The notes under the pieces were generated by a model. It did no database searches, was not told the DNA's origin, and saw nothing but the letters and a program-made list of their open reading frames with translations. A program made the translations under genes and the position numbers. Shown in pieces: positions 6,203 through 15,807 of a DNA stretch of 64,000 nt (its first letter is position 1; every line of letters starts with the position of its first letter). Origin of the DNA: Streptococcus suis (GTDB lineage Bacteria > Bacillota > Bacilli > Lactobacillales > Streptococcaceae); the NCBI GenBank assembly GCA_029593465.1, contig JAKTNK010000006.1:1-64000 (forward strand), in the 5' to 3' direction.

Positions 6203-6796
6203 ATGAAACAGGTTATTGGGATTACAGGCGGCATTGCGACAGGTAAGTCAACAGTGACAAACTATATCCGGAGCAAGGGCTATCCTGTTATTGATGCAGA
6301 CAATCTCGTTCATGAATTACAAGCAAAAGGTGGCCCATTATATATGGTTTTGGTGGTTCAACTAGGTCAAGACATTTTGGCACCAAGTGGGGAGTTAGAT
6401 CGCAAACGTTTGTCAGAGCGTTTTTTCTCGGATAATCAGCTACGCCAAGAGCTTTCAGGCCTACAAAATGACATCATTCGTCGGGAACTTTTATTGAGAC
6501 GAGATGGTCTCTTAGCAAGGCATGACGTGATTTTTATGGACATTCCCTTGCTATTTGAGTTGGACTATCAAAAAGAAGTTGATTGTGTCTGGTTGGTTTC
6601 TCTTGATGCTGAGCGTCAGCTAAAGCGTCTTAAAGAGCGAAATGGCTATACCACAGAGCAAGCGAAACGTCGGATAGCAGCGCAGCTTTCTCTTGAAAGA
6701 AAAAAAAGACTCGCTCACGTTATCATTGATAACAGTGGGACGCTGGCGGAGACTTATCAGCAGCTTGACCGCTTGTTAGATGAACTGGGAAACTAG
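6203..6796 (+). CDS. coaE: Dephospho-CoA kinase
   Basis: CoaE phosphorylates dephospho-CoA in the last step of coenzyme A synthesis. The P-loop GGIATGKST lies at residues 9-17, followed by DADNLVH and the lid region with KRLKERNGYT. Length (197 residues) is normal. The second ATG is chosen as start because AGGA lies seven bases before it; the ATG six bases earlier is too close to that site. It follows mutM by about 70 bases. Confidence 0.95.
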   Translation: MKQVIGITGGIATGKSTVTNYIRSKGYPVIDADNLVHELQAKGGPLYMVLVVQLGQDILAPSGELDRKRLSERFFSDNQLRQELSGLQNDIIRRELLLRRDGLLARHDVIFMDIPLLFELDYQKEVDCVWLVSLDAERQLKRLKERNGYTTEQAKRRIAAQLSLERKKRLAHVIIDNSGTLAETYQQLDRLLDELGN

Positions 6797-6896
6797 CTTA
6801 TTCATCCCTTTGCAATATCTGGGGAGAAAACGCTAGGACACCGCCTTATCAGGATTTATGCTAAAATAGAAGCAAGAAGCTAGTGGGAGAAATCAG

Positions 6897-8372
6897 ATGA
6901 CAGAAGTTCAAGTTGGTGTGGGGAAGACACCTGTTTACTTACAGTTAAGCATGCTTAACCGGCACGGTCTTATTGCAGGGGCTACAGGGACTGGTAAGAC
7001 GGTCACTTTAAAGGTGTTAGCGGAACAGTTAAGTCTAGAAGGCGTACCAGTCTTTTTAGCAGACATTAAAGGGGATTTGACCAATATTGCCAAAGAAGGA
7101 GAGTTGACGGAGAAATTGCGCCAACGCTTGGCTAAAATTGGTTATGAGGATTTTGAACCTCAGGCTTTCCCAGTTCGTTTATGGGATGTACTAGGACAGG
7201 CTGGGCATCCCGTCAGAGCAACTATTAGCGAGATGGGCCCCTTAATGCTATCTCGTCTGTTGGGCTTAAATGATACCCAAGCAGGTATTTTAAACATCAT
7301 CTTTAAAATAGCTGATGAAAAGGGTTGGCTCTTAATCGATTTAAAAGATCTCCAAGCTCTTTTGAGAGAAGTTTATGATCATAGCAGTGACTACTCTGCT
7401 CAGTATGGTAATATTGCCAAGCAGTCGGTTGCAGCTATTCAGCGCAGTCTTTTGGTGTTAGAGCAAGAAGGAGGAGATGTTTTCTTTGGCGAACCAGCTT
7501 TGGACTTATCAGACTTTATGGCCCTAGCTAGTAATGGTCAAGGGATTATCAATATTCTTAACGCCACTAAACTCTTTCAGTCTCCGACACTTTATGCCAC
7601 TTTCTTGATGTGGATGTTGGCGGAATTGTACGAAAACTTACCTGAGGTAGGGGATTTGGACAAGCCTAAGCTCGTTTTTTTCTTTGATGAGGCTCATTTG
7701 TTGTTCAAGGATGCGCCCAAGGCTTTTGTGGAAAAAGTTGAGCAAATGGTTCGTTTGATTCGCTCCAAAGGTGTAGGGATTTTCTTCATCACGCAAAACC
7801 CTCTGGATCTTCCAGAGACTATCTTGGCTCAGTTGGGAAATCGAGTGCAACATGCCTTGCGTGCCTATACTCCAAAGGAAATGAAGGCGGTAAAAACAGC
7901 AGCTGAAACCTTTAGGCAAAATCCTGAGATTGACACCGTGGAGGCTATCACTAACTTGGAAGTGGGAGAAGCCTTGATTTCCTTCTTAAATGAAGAGGCG
8001 CAACCGATGATGGTTGAAAGAGCTTATATCATCCCTCCCAAATCCAGTTTTGCGGCCTTATCAGCGATGGAAATACAAGGGCTCATCAATCAATCTCCTC
8101 TTTATGACAAGTACGCTGAAGCAGTTGATCGGGAATCGGCTTATGAAATCTTAGCCATGAAGGTTGAGCAAGAAAAGGCTCAAAAAGAAGCCGAGGAGCA
8201 GAAAAAAGCTGAGGAAAAAGTGGCTAAAGAAGCTGAAAAGAAAGAACGGCAGCGTGCTAGACAACCCAAATCAGACTTTGAGAAAGCCAGAGATACCTTT
8301 GTCAATTCAGCGATTCGAACCGTTGGTCGTGAGTTGGTCCGAGGCCTCTTAGGCAGTTTGCGCAAGCGCTAG
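6897..8372 (+). CDS. HerA-like ATPase of the DUF853 family
   Basis: The 491-residue protein has Walker A GATGTGKT (residues 28-35), [12 protein letters not shown], a Walker B strand ending FFFDEAH, and [11 protein letters not shown] with a following arginine-finger region typical of DUF853 (E. coli YjgR). A C-terminal Ala/Glu/Lys-rich coiled coil (about 420-460) precedes a conserved end. The family belongs to the FtsK/HerA superfamily of hexameric translocases; the exact substrate is unknown. It sits between coaE and rpmG, where many streptococci have the drug exporter pmrA; a remnant of such a gene follows. Confidence 0.9.
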   Translation: MTEVQVGVGKTPVYLQLSMLNRHGLIAGATGTGKTVTLKVLAEQLSLEGVPVFLADIKGDLTNIAKEGELTEKLRQRLAKIGYEDFEPQAFPVRLWDVLGQAGHPVRATISEMGPLMLSRLLGLNDTQAGILNIIFKIADEKGWLLIDLKDLQALLREVYDHSSDYSAQYGNIAKQSVAAIQRSLLVLEQEGGDVFFGEPALDLSDFMALASNGQGIINILNATKLFQSPTLYATFLMWMLAELYENLPEVGDLDKPKLVFFFDEAHLLFKDAPKAFVEKVEQMVRLIRSKGVGIFFITQNPLDLPETILAQLGNRVQHALRAYTPKEMKAVKTAAETFRQNPEIDTVEAITNLEVGEALISFLNEEAQPMMVERAYIIPPKSSFAALSAMEIQGLINQSPLYDKYAEAVDRESAYEILAMKVEQEKAQKEAEEQKKAEEKVAKEAEKKERQRARQPKSDFEKARDTFVNSAIRTVGRELVRGLLGSLRKR

Positions 8373-8373
8373 A

Positions 8374-8574
8374 CGACCTTTTAGTCAGTTTTTTTGGCAA
8401 TCAGCTACTCATTACTTTGGTCAAATCATCGGACTTTTATGGTATTGGTGGAATATTGCTTGCCTTTGGGTTTGTGAGGTGTCGAGTGCCATTGTTTTGT
8501 TCATGTTAGCTGGAAGGCTAACCATTTTAGAGAGTATCTCAAAACAAAGGAAAGTTAAGTGCGGATTAAAATAA
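8374..8574 (+). pseudogene. Possible C-terminal remnant of an MFS exporter (pmrA-like)
   Basis: One frame reads FFGNQLLITLVKSSDFYGIGG and then, after a shift, another reads SSAIVLFMLAGRLTIL. Together these look like the last two membrane helices of a major facilitator transporter. There is no start codon or N-terminal part. In other streptococci an exporter gene (pmrA) lies at this place before rpmG, which supports the reading. The match is judged by eye and is weak. Confidence 0.4.
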
Positions 8575-8705
8575 ATCTTAAGTGTAGTGAGTGCGGTAGT
8601 AAGAACTACTTGACGAGTAAAAATAAAGTGACTCATCCGGAAAACATTCAAGTTCTTAAATATTGTCCTAAGGAGCGCAAAGTAACCTTACACCTTGAAT
8701 CTTGA
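8559..8705 (+). CDS. rpmG: 50S ribosomal protein L33
   Basis: A 48-residue protein with the L33 pattern: [17 protein letters not shown], then [10 protein letters not shown] and [12 protein letters not shown]. The CxxC and C..K residues form the zinc-ribbon-like type. The start is GTG after an AAAGGAAA ribosome binding site. It overlaps the presumed MFS remnant and precedes secG by 45 bases. Confidence 0.93.
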   Translation: MRIKINLKCSECGSKNYLTSKNKVTHPENIQVLKYCPKERKVTLHLES

Positions 8706-8750
8706 CGGGAATTGTGGTAATCTTGTAGGGACAGTATTTGGAGGAAAAAA

Positions 8751-8987
8751 ATGTACAATTTGCTATTAACGGCACTCTTAGTGATTTCAGTTGTTTTGGT
8801 TATTGCTATTTTTATGCAGCCACAGAAAAATCCAGGTAGCAATGTATTTGATAGTGGTGGTTCAGAAGCCCTTTTCGAACGTTCTAAGGCACGTGGTTTT
8901 GAAGCTTTTATGCAACGTTTTACAGGGATTCTCGTCTTCTTTTGGCTATTGATTGCATTTTTACTTGTTTTATTATCAAGTCGTTAA
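8751..8987 (+). CDS. secG: Preprotein translocase subunit SecG
   Basis: The protein has 78 residues with two membrane helices (about 2-20 and 53-75) joined by a loop with QPQKNPGS and the conserved FDSGGSEALFERS. SecG joins SecYE and aids SecA-driven export. The ribosome binding site is TTGGAGG. Gene order rpmG-secG-rnr-smpB is that of other streptococci. Confidence 0.95.
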   Translation: MYNLLLTALLVISVVLVIAIFMQPQKNPGSNVFDSGGSEALFERSKARGFEAFMQRFTGILVFFWLLIAFLLVLLSSR

Positions 8988-8992
8988 GAACA

Positions 8993-9021
8993 GGGGCCGT
9001 GACAGTTGTCAGGTCCTTTTT
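8993..9021 (+). terminator. Hairpin with T-run between secG and rnr
   Basis: An imperfect stem (GGGCC.TGACA with TGTCA.GTCC) is followed by five T just after the secG stop. It may lower read-through into rnr. Two mismatches make it uncertain. Confidence 0.35.
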
Positions 9022-9060
9022 AAGTCGCTAGTTAAGGACATTTATGACATTAAGGAAACT

Positions 9061-11376
9061 ATGAAAGAACAGATTTTACAGTATTTAAAAGAGCATGGTC
9101 GCGCCAATATCAATGATTTGGCAGCGCGTCTGGATATGGCAGGAGCTAAGAAATTTCCGCTCTTGATTAAAGCCATTTCAAAAATGGAAAGCAAGCGAGA
9201 GCTTCGTTTTACGGATGATGGGATGTTGTCGCTTCGTAAGCGCCAAGAACAGAAAGACCAGATTACGATTCAAGGTATTTTTCGTGCCAATAAGGCAGGA
9301 TTTGGCTTTTTGTTTGTTGATGATAATGAAGAGGATATGTTTATTGGTCGTAATGATGTTGGTCATGCGATTGATGGGGATACTGTTGAAGTCATTGTCA
9401 AGAAACCTGCCGATCGCTTAAAAGGGACAGCAGCAGAAGCGAAAGTGGTTAATATCATTGACCACGCTGTCAAGACAGTGGTTGGGAAAGTGATTTTGGA
9501 TGATACAAAGCCCAAGTATGCTGGCTATATCATGTCTAAAAATCAAAAAATCCAACAAAAGATTTACATCAAAAAAGAGCCGATTGTCTTGGATGGGACA
9601 GAGATTATTAAAGTGGATATCGTCAAATACCCGACCAAGGGTCACGATTATTTTGTCGGCAATGTCCGTGACATTGTTGGTCATCAAGGTGATGTTGGGA
9701 TTGATGTCCTTGAAGTCCTGGAATCTATGGATATCGTGTCCGCCTTTCCAGAGGATGTTATCGCAGAAGCTAATGCGGTGCCAGATGCTCCTAGCGATAA
9801 GGACTTGATTGGGCGTGTTGACCTTCGAAATGAGCTTACCTTTACGATTGATGGGGCTGATGCGAAGGATTTGGACGATGCCGTTCATATCAAACGTTTG
9901 GATAATGGTAACTTTGAACTTGGTGTCCATATTGCTGACGTCTCTTATTATGTGACAGAAGGTTCTGCTTTAGATCGTGAAGCGGTTGCGCGTGGCACAT
10001 CTGTTTATGTGACGGATCGTGTGGTACCCATGTTACCAGAACGCTTATCAAATGGTATCTGCTCACTCAATCCAAATGTGGATCGTTTAACTCAGTCCGC
10101 AATTACGGAAATCAATCCTCAAGGAAAAGTGGTTGACTATCAAATCTGCCAATCGGTCATCAATACGACTTATCGCATGACTTATAGCGATGTGAATGAC
10201 ATGATTGCTGGTGACCAAGAACGCTTATCCAAGTATCATGCGATTGCAGAGTCGGTAGAGCAGATGGCGCAGTTGCATCAGATTTTGGAAGATATGCGTG
10301 TGCGTCGGGGTGCTCTGAATTTTGACACCTCTGAGGCAAAAATCATTGTTAACGACAAGGGGATTCCTACGGACATTGTCGTGCGTCATCGGGGTATCGC
10401 AGAGCGGATGATTGAGTCCTTTATGTTAGCAGCCAATGAATGTGTGGCAGAGCATTTTGCAAGACATGATCTGCCGTTTATCTATCGTATCCATGAAGAA
10501 CCTAAGGCTGAGAAATTGCAAAAATTTATTGATTACGCTAGTGTTTTTGGTATCCAAATCCATGGCACAGCCTCAAAAATCACGCAAGCAGCTTTGCAAG
10601 ATTTTATGGCTAAGGTAGAGGGTCAAGCGGGGGCTGAGGTTCTTAATATGATGCTGCTGCGTTCCATGCAGCAGGCACGTTATTCTGAACATAACCATGG
10701 GCATTATGGGTTAGCTGCTGAGTACTACACGCACTTTACAAGCCCTATTCGCCGTTACCCAGATTTGCTGGTGCATCGGATGATTCGTGAGTATGCCAAG
10801 AGCACTCGGTCAGACCAAAAGGACCATTTTGCTTCGGTAGTCCCTCAATTGGCAAGCTCATCCTCACAATTGGAACGCCGTGCAATTGATGCTGAGCGCG
10901 TGGTAGAAGCCATGAAAAAGGCCGAATACATGGAAGAGCATGTTGGAGAAGAATTCGAGGGTGTGGTGGCTTCAGTCGTCAAATTTGGTCTCTTTGTTGA
11001 ATTGCCAAATACCATCGAGGGCTTGATTCATGTGACGACCTTGCCAGAGTACTATCACTACAATGAACGAACCATGTCTTTGCAAGGAGAAAAATCTGGG
11101 ACAGTCTTTAAAGTAGGGCAACCGATTCGTATCAAATTGGTACGTGCTGATAAGGAAACAGGCGATATTGACTTTGAATACCTACCAAGTGACTATGATC
11201 GTGTTGAAAAAGTAGCCAAATCAGACCGTAGTAATGGTGGTCGAAGTCATCGTTCGAATCAAAAACGGGGGTACTCAAGTGCTCAAGCCAAAGCACATCA
11301 GACGAAAAAGGGACTCAAAGACAAAAAACCATTCTATAAAGGAGTTGCTAAAAAAGCACTCAAAAAACGTAAGTAG
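9061..11376 (+). CDS. rnr: Ribonuclease R
   Basis: A 3'-5' exoribonuclease of the RNase II family that degrades structured RNA and acts with SmpB-tmRNA on defective mRNAs. It has 771 residues: N-terminal winged helix (about 1-70), cold-shock domains, the catalytic RNB domain with DGADAKDLDDAVH and the signature HFTSPIRRYPDL, an S1 domain (FEGVVASVVKFGLFVELP) and a long basic tail (KKALKKRK). The frame is open 36 codons upstream, but MKEQILQYL is the usual N-terminus. smpB follows after 9 bases. Confidence 0.95.
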   Translation: MKEQILQYLKEHGRANINDLAARLDMAGAKKFPLLIKAISKMESKRELRFTDDGMLSLRKRQEQKDQITIQGIFRANKAGFGFLFVDDNEEDMFIGRNDVGHAIDGDTVEVIVKKPADRLKGTAAEAKVVNIIDHAVKTVVGKVILDDTKPKYAGYIMSKNQKIQQKIYIKKEPIVLDGTEIIKVDIVKYPTKGHDYFVGNVRDIVGHQGDVGIDVLEVLESMDIVSAFPEDVIAEANAVPDAPSDKDLIGRVDLRNELTFTIDGADAKDLDDAVHIKRLDNGNFELGVHIADVSYYVTEGSALDREAVARGTSVYVTDRVVPMLPERLSNGICSLNPNVDRLTQSAITEINPQGKVVDYQICQSVINTTYRMTYSDVNDMIAGDQERLSKYHAIAESVEQMAQLHQILEDMRVRRGALNFDTSEAKIIVNDKGIPTDIVVRHRGIAERMIESFMLAANECVAEHFARHDLPFIYRIHEEPKAEKLQKFIDYASVFGIQIHGTASKITQAALQDFMAKVEGQAGAEVLNMMLLRSMQQARYSEHNHGHYGLAAEYYTHFTSPIRRYPDLLVHRMIREYAKSTRSDQKDHFASVVPQLASSSSQLERRAIDAERVVEAMKKAEYMEEHVGEEFEGVVASVVKFGLFVELPNTIEGLIHVTTLPEYYHYNERTMSLQGEKSGTVFKVGQPIRIKLVRADKETGDIDFEYLPSDYDRVEKVAKSDRSNGGRSHRSNQKRGYSSAQAKAHQTKKGLKDKKPFYKGVAKKALKKRK

Positions 11377-11385
11377 GAGATTGAG

Positions 11386-11856
11386 ATGCCAAAAGGTATA
11401 GATAGCAATGTCTTGGCGCAGAATAAAAAAGCCAGGCATGATTATAGTATTATTGATACCATTGAAGCGGGGATTGTCCTGACAGGAACAGAGATTAAGT
11501 CAGTTCGAGCTGCTCGGATACAACTAAAAGACGGCTTTGCCCAAATCAAACATGGCGAAGCTTGGCTAGTTAATGTACACATTGCGTCATTTGAGCAGGG
11601 AAATATCTGGAATCAAGATCCCGAACGCACGCGCAAATTATTGCTCAAAAAACGAGAAATTACACGCCTTGAAAATGAATTAAAAGGCAGCGGTATGACG
11701 CTTGTTCCTCTCAAAGTTTATCTCAAAAATGGCTTTGCTAAGGTTCTTTTAGGACTGGCTAAAGGAAAACATGACTATGACAAACGCGAAAGCATCAAAC
11801 GCCGTGAACAAGACCGGGATATCAAGCGTGTGATGAAGAGTATGAATCAGAGGTAG
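11386..11856 (+). CDS. smpB: SsrA-binding protein SmpB
   Basis: SmpB binds tmRNA and delivers it to stalled ribosomes. The protein has 156 residues with the N-terminal [22 protein letters not shown] region, the conserved GTEIKSVR and the basic C-terminal tail ([19 protein letters not shown]) that enters the ribosomal decoding site. It is paired with rnr, its functional partner. Confidence 0.96.
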   Translation: MPKGIDSNVLAQNKKARHDYSIIDTIEAGIVLTGTEIKSVRAARIQLKDGFAQIKHGEAWLVNVHIASFEQGNIWNQDPERTRKLLLKKREITRLENELKGSGMTLVPLKVYLKNGFAKVLLGLAKGKHDYDKRESIKRREQDRDIKRVMKSMNQR

Positions 11857-11895
11857 AAGAGAATAGATTTAGCTTTCAAAAAGAGAGGTGAACTT

Positions 11896-12513
11896 ATGAC
11901 TGAAAATATTGATAAAGCCTGGGAACACTTTTTAAACGGTGACTTAAGGACTGCTTCTGATTTAGTGTCTGATGATTTTCAGTTGGAAACTTGTAGTAAT
12001 TTTTCACTTTTAAATCTCATGGCTTATCTTGCCTTAGCTGACAATCCTCAGGAAGCCTTGGCTATTTATAACAGATACATTTCTCTTGCGAAAAATAAGA
12101 GAGATTTCGAGAATGAACATATTGGTTTCTATCAATTAGCCATGTGTTACCGAGAATTAAATCAATTTGACTTAGCTTTAGAAAATATTGAGGCTGAACA
12201 TGAGATTATTGTCGCTTATTTTCCAGAAGACCAATTAAAATTATCTGTTAATAACTATGAACAGGGGTTTCTGAGATTCAAACTCAACCGCTATGATGAG
12301 GCTATTGTTTATCTGAAGAAGAGTCTGAATCAAGCTCAAAAAACAGATGATTTGATTGCTCAAGCTTGTGCTTTTAGAGGACTAGGTCAGACATACATGG
12401 CAATGAAAATCAATGATTTAGCCAATAGTCACTTAAAGAAAGCCTTAGCTCTCTTTCTAGAAGCAGGAGAAGGCATAGGAGCAGAAGAAGTAAAACAACT
12501 TTTAAAGCAATGA
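11896..12513 (+). CDS. Tetratricopeptide-repeat protein
   Basis: A 205-residue soluble protein made of four to five TPR-like helical pairs, for example LMAYLALADNPQEALAIYN and GFLRFKLNRYDEAIVYLKKS. TPR proteins bind other proteins; no enzymatic motif is present. A GAGGTG ribosome binding site precedes the start. It lies alone between smpB and a terminator. The partner is unknown. Confidence 0.8.
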   Translation: MTENIDKAWEHFLNGDLRTASDLVSDDFQLETCSNFSLLNLMAYLALADNPQEALAIYNRYISLAKNKRDFENEHIGFYQLAMCYRELNQFDLALENIEAEHEIIVAYFPEDQLKLSVNNYEQGFLRFKLNRYDEAIVYLKKSLNQAQKTDDLIAQACAFRGLGQTYMAMKINDLANSHLKKALALFLEAGEGIGAEEVKQLLKQ

Positions 12514-12521
12514 TACTTAAC

Positions 12522-12565
12522 AAAACTACTTTTGAAGCGTTCGATCGTTTTCAAAGTAGTTTTTT
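12522..12565 (+). terminator. Rho-independent terminator
   Basis: A stem of about 14 bp (AAAACTACTTTTGAA pairing with TTCAAAGTAGTTTT, one bulged T) with a 13-base loop leads into six T. It starts shortly after the stop of the TPR gene. Confidence 0.8.
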
Positions 12566-12629
12566 ATTTTCCTTATCACTAGGGAAAAAGTCTTTTTTCT
12601 ATCCTCTTTTTTTTGTCCTTCTTTTTCGA

Positions 12630-12656
12630 TATACTAAAGAAAAGAAAGCGCATACA
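12630..12656 (+). promoter_or_regulatory. Candidate -10 box and cre-like site before the PTS operon
   Basis: TATACT (12630-12635) is followed by AGAAAGCGCATACA (12643-12656), which fits 12 of 14 positions of the CcpA consensus TGWNANCGNTNWCA. A cre downstream of the -10 would give catabolite repression of the sugar operon. The -35 is poor, so the call is tentative. Confidence 0.3.
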
Positions 12657-12661
12657 TATGT

Positions 12662-13207
12662 ATTTCTGAATGGTTGTTTGTCGATGTTCCAGAAGGGAAG
12701 GAAAAATGAGATATTGTTGTTGAACTAGCTAAAAGAATGATTAAAAAAGATGGGTTAAATTGGGCTATCATTGCAACTTTAGATCGTAAAGAAGCATTGA
12801 AAGATGCTGATTTTGTGACGTCACAGTTTCAAGTAGCTGGATTGGATGCTCGTTATTTGGATGAGTCTATTCCTTTATTCCATGGTCTTCTTAGTCAGGA
12901 AACTAATGGATCGGGTGGTATATTTAAAGTTTTTCGAACAATATAAGCCTATAAACCGATTATCGAAGATATGAGAAAATTGTGTCCTAATGCTTGGCTG
13001 ATTAACCTTTTGGAACTAGTAACAGTATAAGCAGTTATGACAGGCAGTTATCAAATAGCTTTAGAATCGTTTATGATAAATCCTCTTAGACCCCATGGTC
13101 ATGAAACGGTAGATTTATTAAATGAAATGTTAATAGCGCACGAAAAATACTTATTGCAGTTTACAGATGCCATTAAAAAGATAAAAAAGGAGAATGGATA
13201 TGCCTAA
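12662..13207 (+). pseudogene. Decayed family 4 6-phospho-glycosidase
   Basis: A single frame reads as GH4: ISEWLFVDVPEGKEK, stop, DIVVELAKRM, DRKEALKDADFVTSQFQVAG, QETNGSGGIFKVFRTI, stop, IIEDMRKLCPNAWLINL, stop, then the C-terminal end SYQIALESFMINPLRPHG..LLNEMLIAHEKYL. In-frame stops are TGA at 12707, TAA at 12944 and TAA at 13028. The NAD-binding N-terminus and roughly 200 residues between WLIN and the C-terminal part are missing. GH4 enzymes use NAD and Mn to hydrolyse 6-phospho-glucosides. The frame ends eight bases inside the next gene, so it was once the first gene of the operon. Confidence 0.85.
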
Positions 13208-14609
13208 ATCGAAAAGAAGTTATCAATTTCCAAAAGGATTTTTATGGGGAACTTCAACTTCAGGTCCGCAAAGTGAGGGAACAATTTCCGGTGATGAAAA
13301 AGGGATGAATAATTGGGATTACTGGTATAGTATAGCTCCAGAAAAATTTCATAATAGTATTGGTCCAGAAATAGCTTCAAGCTTTTACCAAAATTACAAA
13401 GAAGATATAAACCTTTTAAAAGAGACAGGTCAAAATGTGTTTAGGACTTCCATTCAGTGGTCCCGCTTGATTCCTAAAGGGGTAGGAGACGTCAATCCTA
13501 AAGCTGTTGACTTTTACCGTGATGTTTTTAAAAGAATCAAGTCTATTGGTGTAAAACCTATTGTTAATCTGTATCATTTTGATTTACCCTATGCTCTCCA
13601 GGAAAAAGGGGGATGGGAAAATAAAGAAACTGTTTTTGCCTATGAACAATATGCTAGAACTTGTTTTGAACTATTTGGAGATCATGTTGATACCTGGATT
13701 ACATTCAATGAACCTATCGTTCCAGTAGAATGTGGCTATATGAATAATCTTCATTACCCATGTAAGGTGAACCCTAAGGCCGCAGTTGCAGTTGCTTATC
13801 ATACTCAACTTGCTAGTAGTCTAGCAGTGAAAGCTTGCCATGAAATCAATCCAAATCATAAAATAAGTATTGTTTTAAATCTAACACCGGCTTATCCTAA
13901 AAGTACCTCTGAAGATGATTTAACAGCAGCTAGAATAGCAGAACTTTTTCAAACAAAGAGTTTCCTCGATCCATCTGTGTTAGGAGTTTATCCTGATGAA
14001 TTGGTTAATCTTATAAAAAAGCATGGCTTGATGCCGGAAGTTTTACCAGATGAATTAGATTTGATTCGAGATAACACTGTTGATTTTTTAGGAGTGAATT
14101 ACTATCAGCCGATGCGAGTTCAGGCTCCACGTAATACTTTAATAGAACAGAACAATTTTTCACTGAACCTCTACTTTGAAACTTATGATATGCCTGGGAA
14201 AAAAATTAATCCTCATAGAGGTTGGGAAATTTATGAACAGGGGATCTATGACATAGCGATGTTACTAAAAGAGGATTACAACAATATCGAATGGTTGGTA
14301 ACGGAAAATGGAATGGGAGTTGAAGGTGAGGAAAAGTTTATCGAAAATGGTATTATTCAGGATGACTACCGTATTGAATTTATTCAAAATCATTTAATTA
14401 AATTACATAAAGCGATTGAATCAGGTGCTAATTGTAAAGGGTATATGCTATGGACATTTATTGATTGCTGGTCTTGGTTGAATGCTTATAAAAATCGTTA
14501 TGGGTTGGTAGCATTAGATGTTGAGACACAAAAACGTACCATAAAAAAATCAGGTTATTGGTTTAAGGAGTTAGCTCACAATAATGGTTTCACCAAAGGA
14601 GGACAATAG
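13200..14609 (+). CDS. bglA: GH1 6-phospho-beta-glucosidase
   Basis: A cytoplasmic enzyme that splits phosphorylated beta-glucosides brought in by the PTS. It has 469 residues with the GH1 N-terminal FPKGFLWGTSTSGPQSEG, the acid/base Glu in TFNEP and the nucleophile Glu in VTENG. The second ATG is used because GGAG lies seven bases before it and only one base before the first. It overlaps the end of the GH4 remnant and is followed one base later by the DUF871 gene, so it belongs to the PTS operon. It may replace the lost GH4 activity. Confidence 0.92.
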   Translation: MPKSKRSYQFPKGFLWGTSTSGPQSEGTISGDEKGMNNWDYWYSIAPEKFHNSIGPEIASSFYQNYKEDINLLKETGQNVFRTSIQWSRLIPKGVGDVNPKAVDFYRDVFKRIKSIGVKPIVNLYHFDLPYALQEKGGWENKETVFAYEQYARTCFELFGDHVDTWITFNEPIVPVECGYMNNLHYPCKVNPKAAVAVAYHTQLASSLAVKACHEINPNHKISIVLNLTPAYPKSTSEDDLTAARIAELFQTKSFLDPSVLGVYPDELVNLIKKHGLMPEVLPDELDLIRDNTVDFLGVNYYQPMRVQAPRNTLIEQNNFSLNLYFETYDMPGKKINPHRGWEIYEQGIYDIAMLLKEDYNNIEWLVTENGMGVEGEEKFIENGIIQDDYRIEFIQNHLIKLHKAIESGANCKGYMLWTFIDCWSWLNAYKNRYGLVALDVETQKRTIKKSGYWFKELAHNNGFTKGGQ

Positions 14610-14610
14610 T

Positions 14611-15711
14611 TTGGTATCACTTGGTTTTTCAATTTACCCAGAGCATCATGAAGTACCAAAAATAAAAACGTATATGGCATTATTAAAAAAATATGGTGCC
14701 AAGCGAATTTTTATGAGTCTTTTACAAATCGAAACAGATGATGTGGAGATGTTTGATAAATATAAGGAAATCATTGACTATGCTAATCAATTACAAATGA
14801 AGGTTATTGCAGATATTAGCCCAGATTTTGTTAAGCAGAATGCTTGGGAAGGTCAACTCGCTGAAAAAGCTAAGGAATTTGGTTTAGCTGGCTTACGTCT
14901 TGATGAAGCTTTGCCACTGGAAGAAATAGTCGCTTTAACGAATAATGATGGTGATTTAAAGATCGAACTCAATATGAGCACTGATAAGAAATTACTTACT
15001 GAGCTCTTGGAGAGCGATGCTAATATTGATAATGTTATTGGATGTCATAATTTTTATCCGCATGAATTTACAGGGCTTTCTATTGAGCATTTTAATGATA
15101 TGTCACAGTTTTATCATGAGAATGGTATTGAAACAGCAGCTTTTATCAGTAGTCAAACTGCTGAAGAAGGCCCATGGCCAGTTTCTGAAGGCTTACCAAC
15201 AATTGAAGAATATCGCTATTTACCAATCTATCAACAAGTACAATTATTAAAAGCGGCAGGAACCATCGATAATATCCTCATTTCAAATCAGTTTATTTCT
15301 GAAAATGAATTAAAAGAGTGTTTAGATTCTTTAGGGGCTATCTGTAAACATTTCGATGTAGATGTTATAGAGGATATTACATCAATAGAGCGTCAAATTG
15401 TAGAATTTGAGCACCATTATCGAGGAGACATCTCATCCTATGTTCTGAGATCAACCATTCCTCGAACCGTGTATACAAAAGATAGTATTCCACCACGAGA
15501 CAATCAATCAAAAATGGTAACGCGTGGAAGTATTATTATTGATAATGATCGTTATTTGCGTTATAAGGGAGAATTACAGATTGCTTTAAAAACGTTTTCC
15601 GTAAGCGATAAGGCTAATATTGTGGGTCAGATTAGTCCTGACTCACTAAGTCTCTTAGACTACCTAAAACCGTGGGAAGACTTCCGATTAAGAGTTAAAA
15701 GGAGACAATAA
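14611..15711 (+). CDS. DUF871/MupG-family protein (6-phospho-N-acetylmuramidase type)
   Basis: A 366-residue TIM-barrel plus C-terminal domain protein; the family signature LGFSIYPE is at the N-terminus, with GLRLDEALP, NFYPHEFTGLS and TAAFISSQ later. S. aureus MupG of this family cleaves MurNAc-6-phosphate-GlcNAc. The best start is TTG with AAAGGAGG eight bases upstream; an ATG 27 bases earlier would overlap bglA. In Firmicutes the family often lies beside lactose/cellobiose PTS genes, as here. Whether the substrate is a cell-wall sugar or another phospho-disaccharide is not decided by sequence. Confidence 0.85.
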   Translation: MVSLGFSIYPEHHEVPKIKTYMALLKKYGAKRIFMSLLQIETDDVEMFDKYKEIIDYANQLQMKVIADISPDFVKQNAWEGQLAEKAKEFGLAGLRLDEALPLEEIVALTNNDGDLKIELNMSTDKKLLTELLESDANIDNVIGCHNFYPHEFTGLSIEHFNDMSQFYHENGIETAAFISSQTAEEGPWPVSEGLPTIEEYRYLPIYQQVQLLKAAGTIDNILISNQFISENELKECLDSLGAICKHFDVDVIEDITSIERQIVEFEHHYRGDISSYVLRSTIPRTVYTKDSIPPRDNQSKMVTRGSIIIDNDRYLRYKGELQIALKTFSVSDKANIVGQISPDSLSLLDYLKPWEDFRLRVKRRQ

Positions 15712-15807
15712 TTTTCACTTGTGCAAAGGAAAAAGAGAGCGTTCTCGATTGGTTCTAAATTGTTATAATAATCTTGTAAGATCTTATCATTTAAAAAGGG
15801 AGAATGG

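Noticed and set aside
9418-9930. 170-codon frame opposite rnr
   Set aside because: Shadow of rnr; its length comes from codon bias of the sense strand.
12510-12728. 72-codon open frame starting at the end of the TPR gene
   Set aside because: It crosses a clear terminator, has low-complexity Phe/Leu content and no ribosome binding site.
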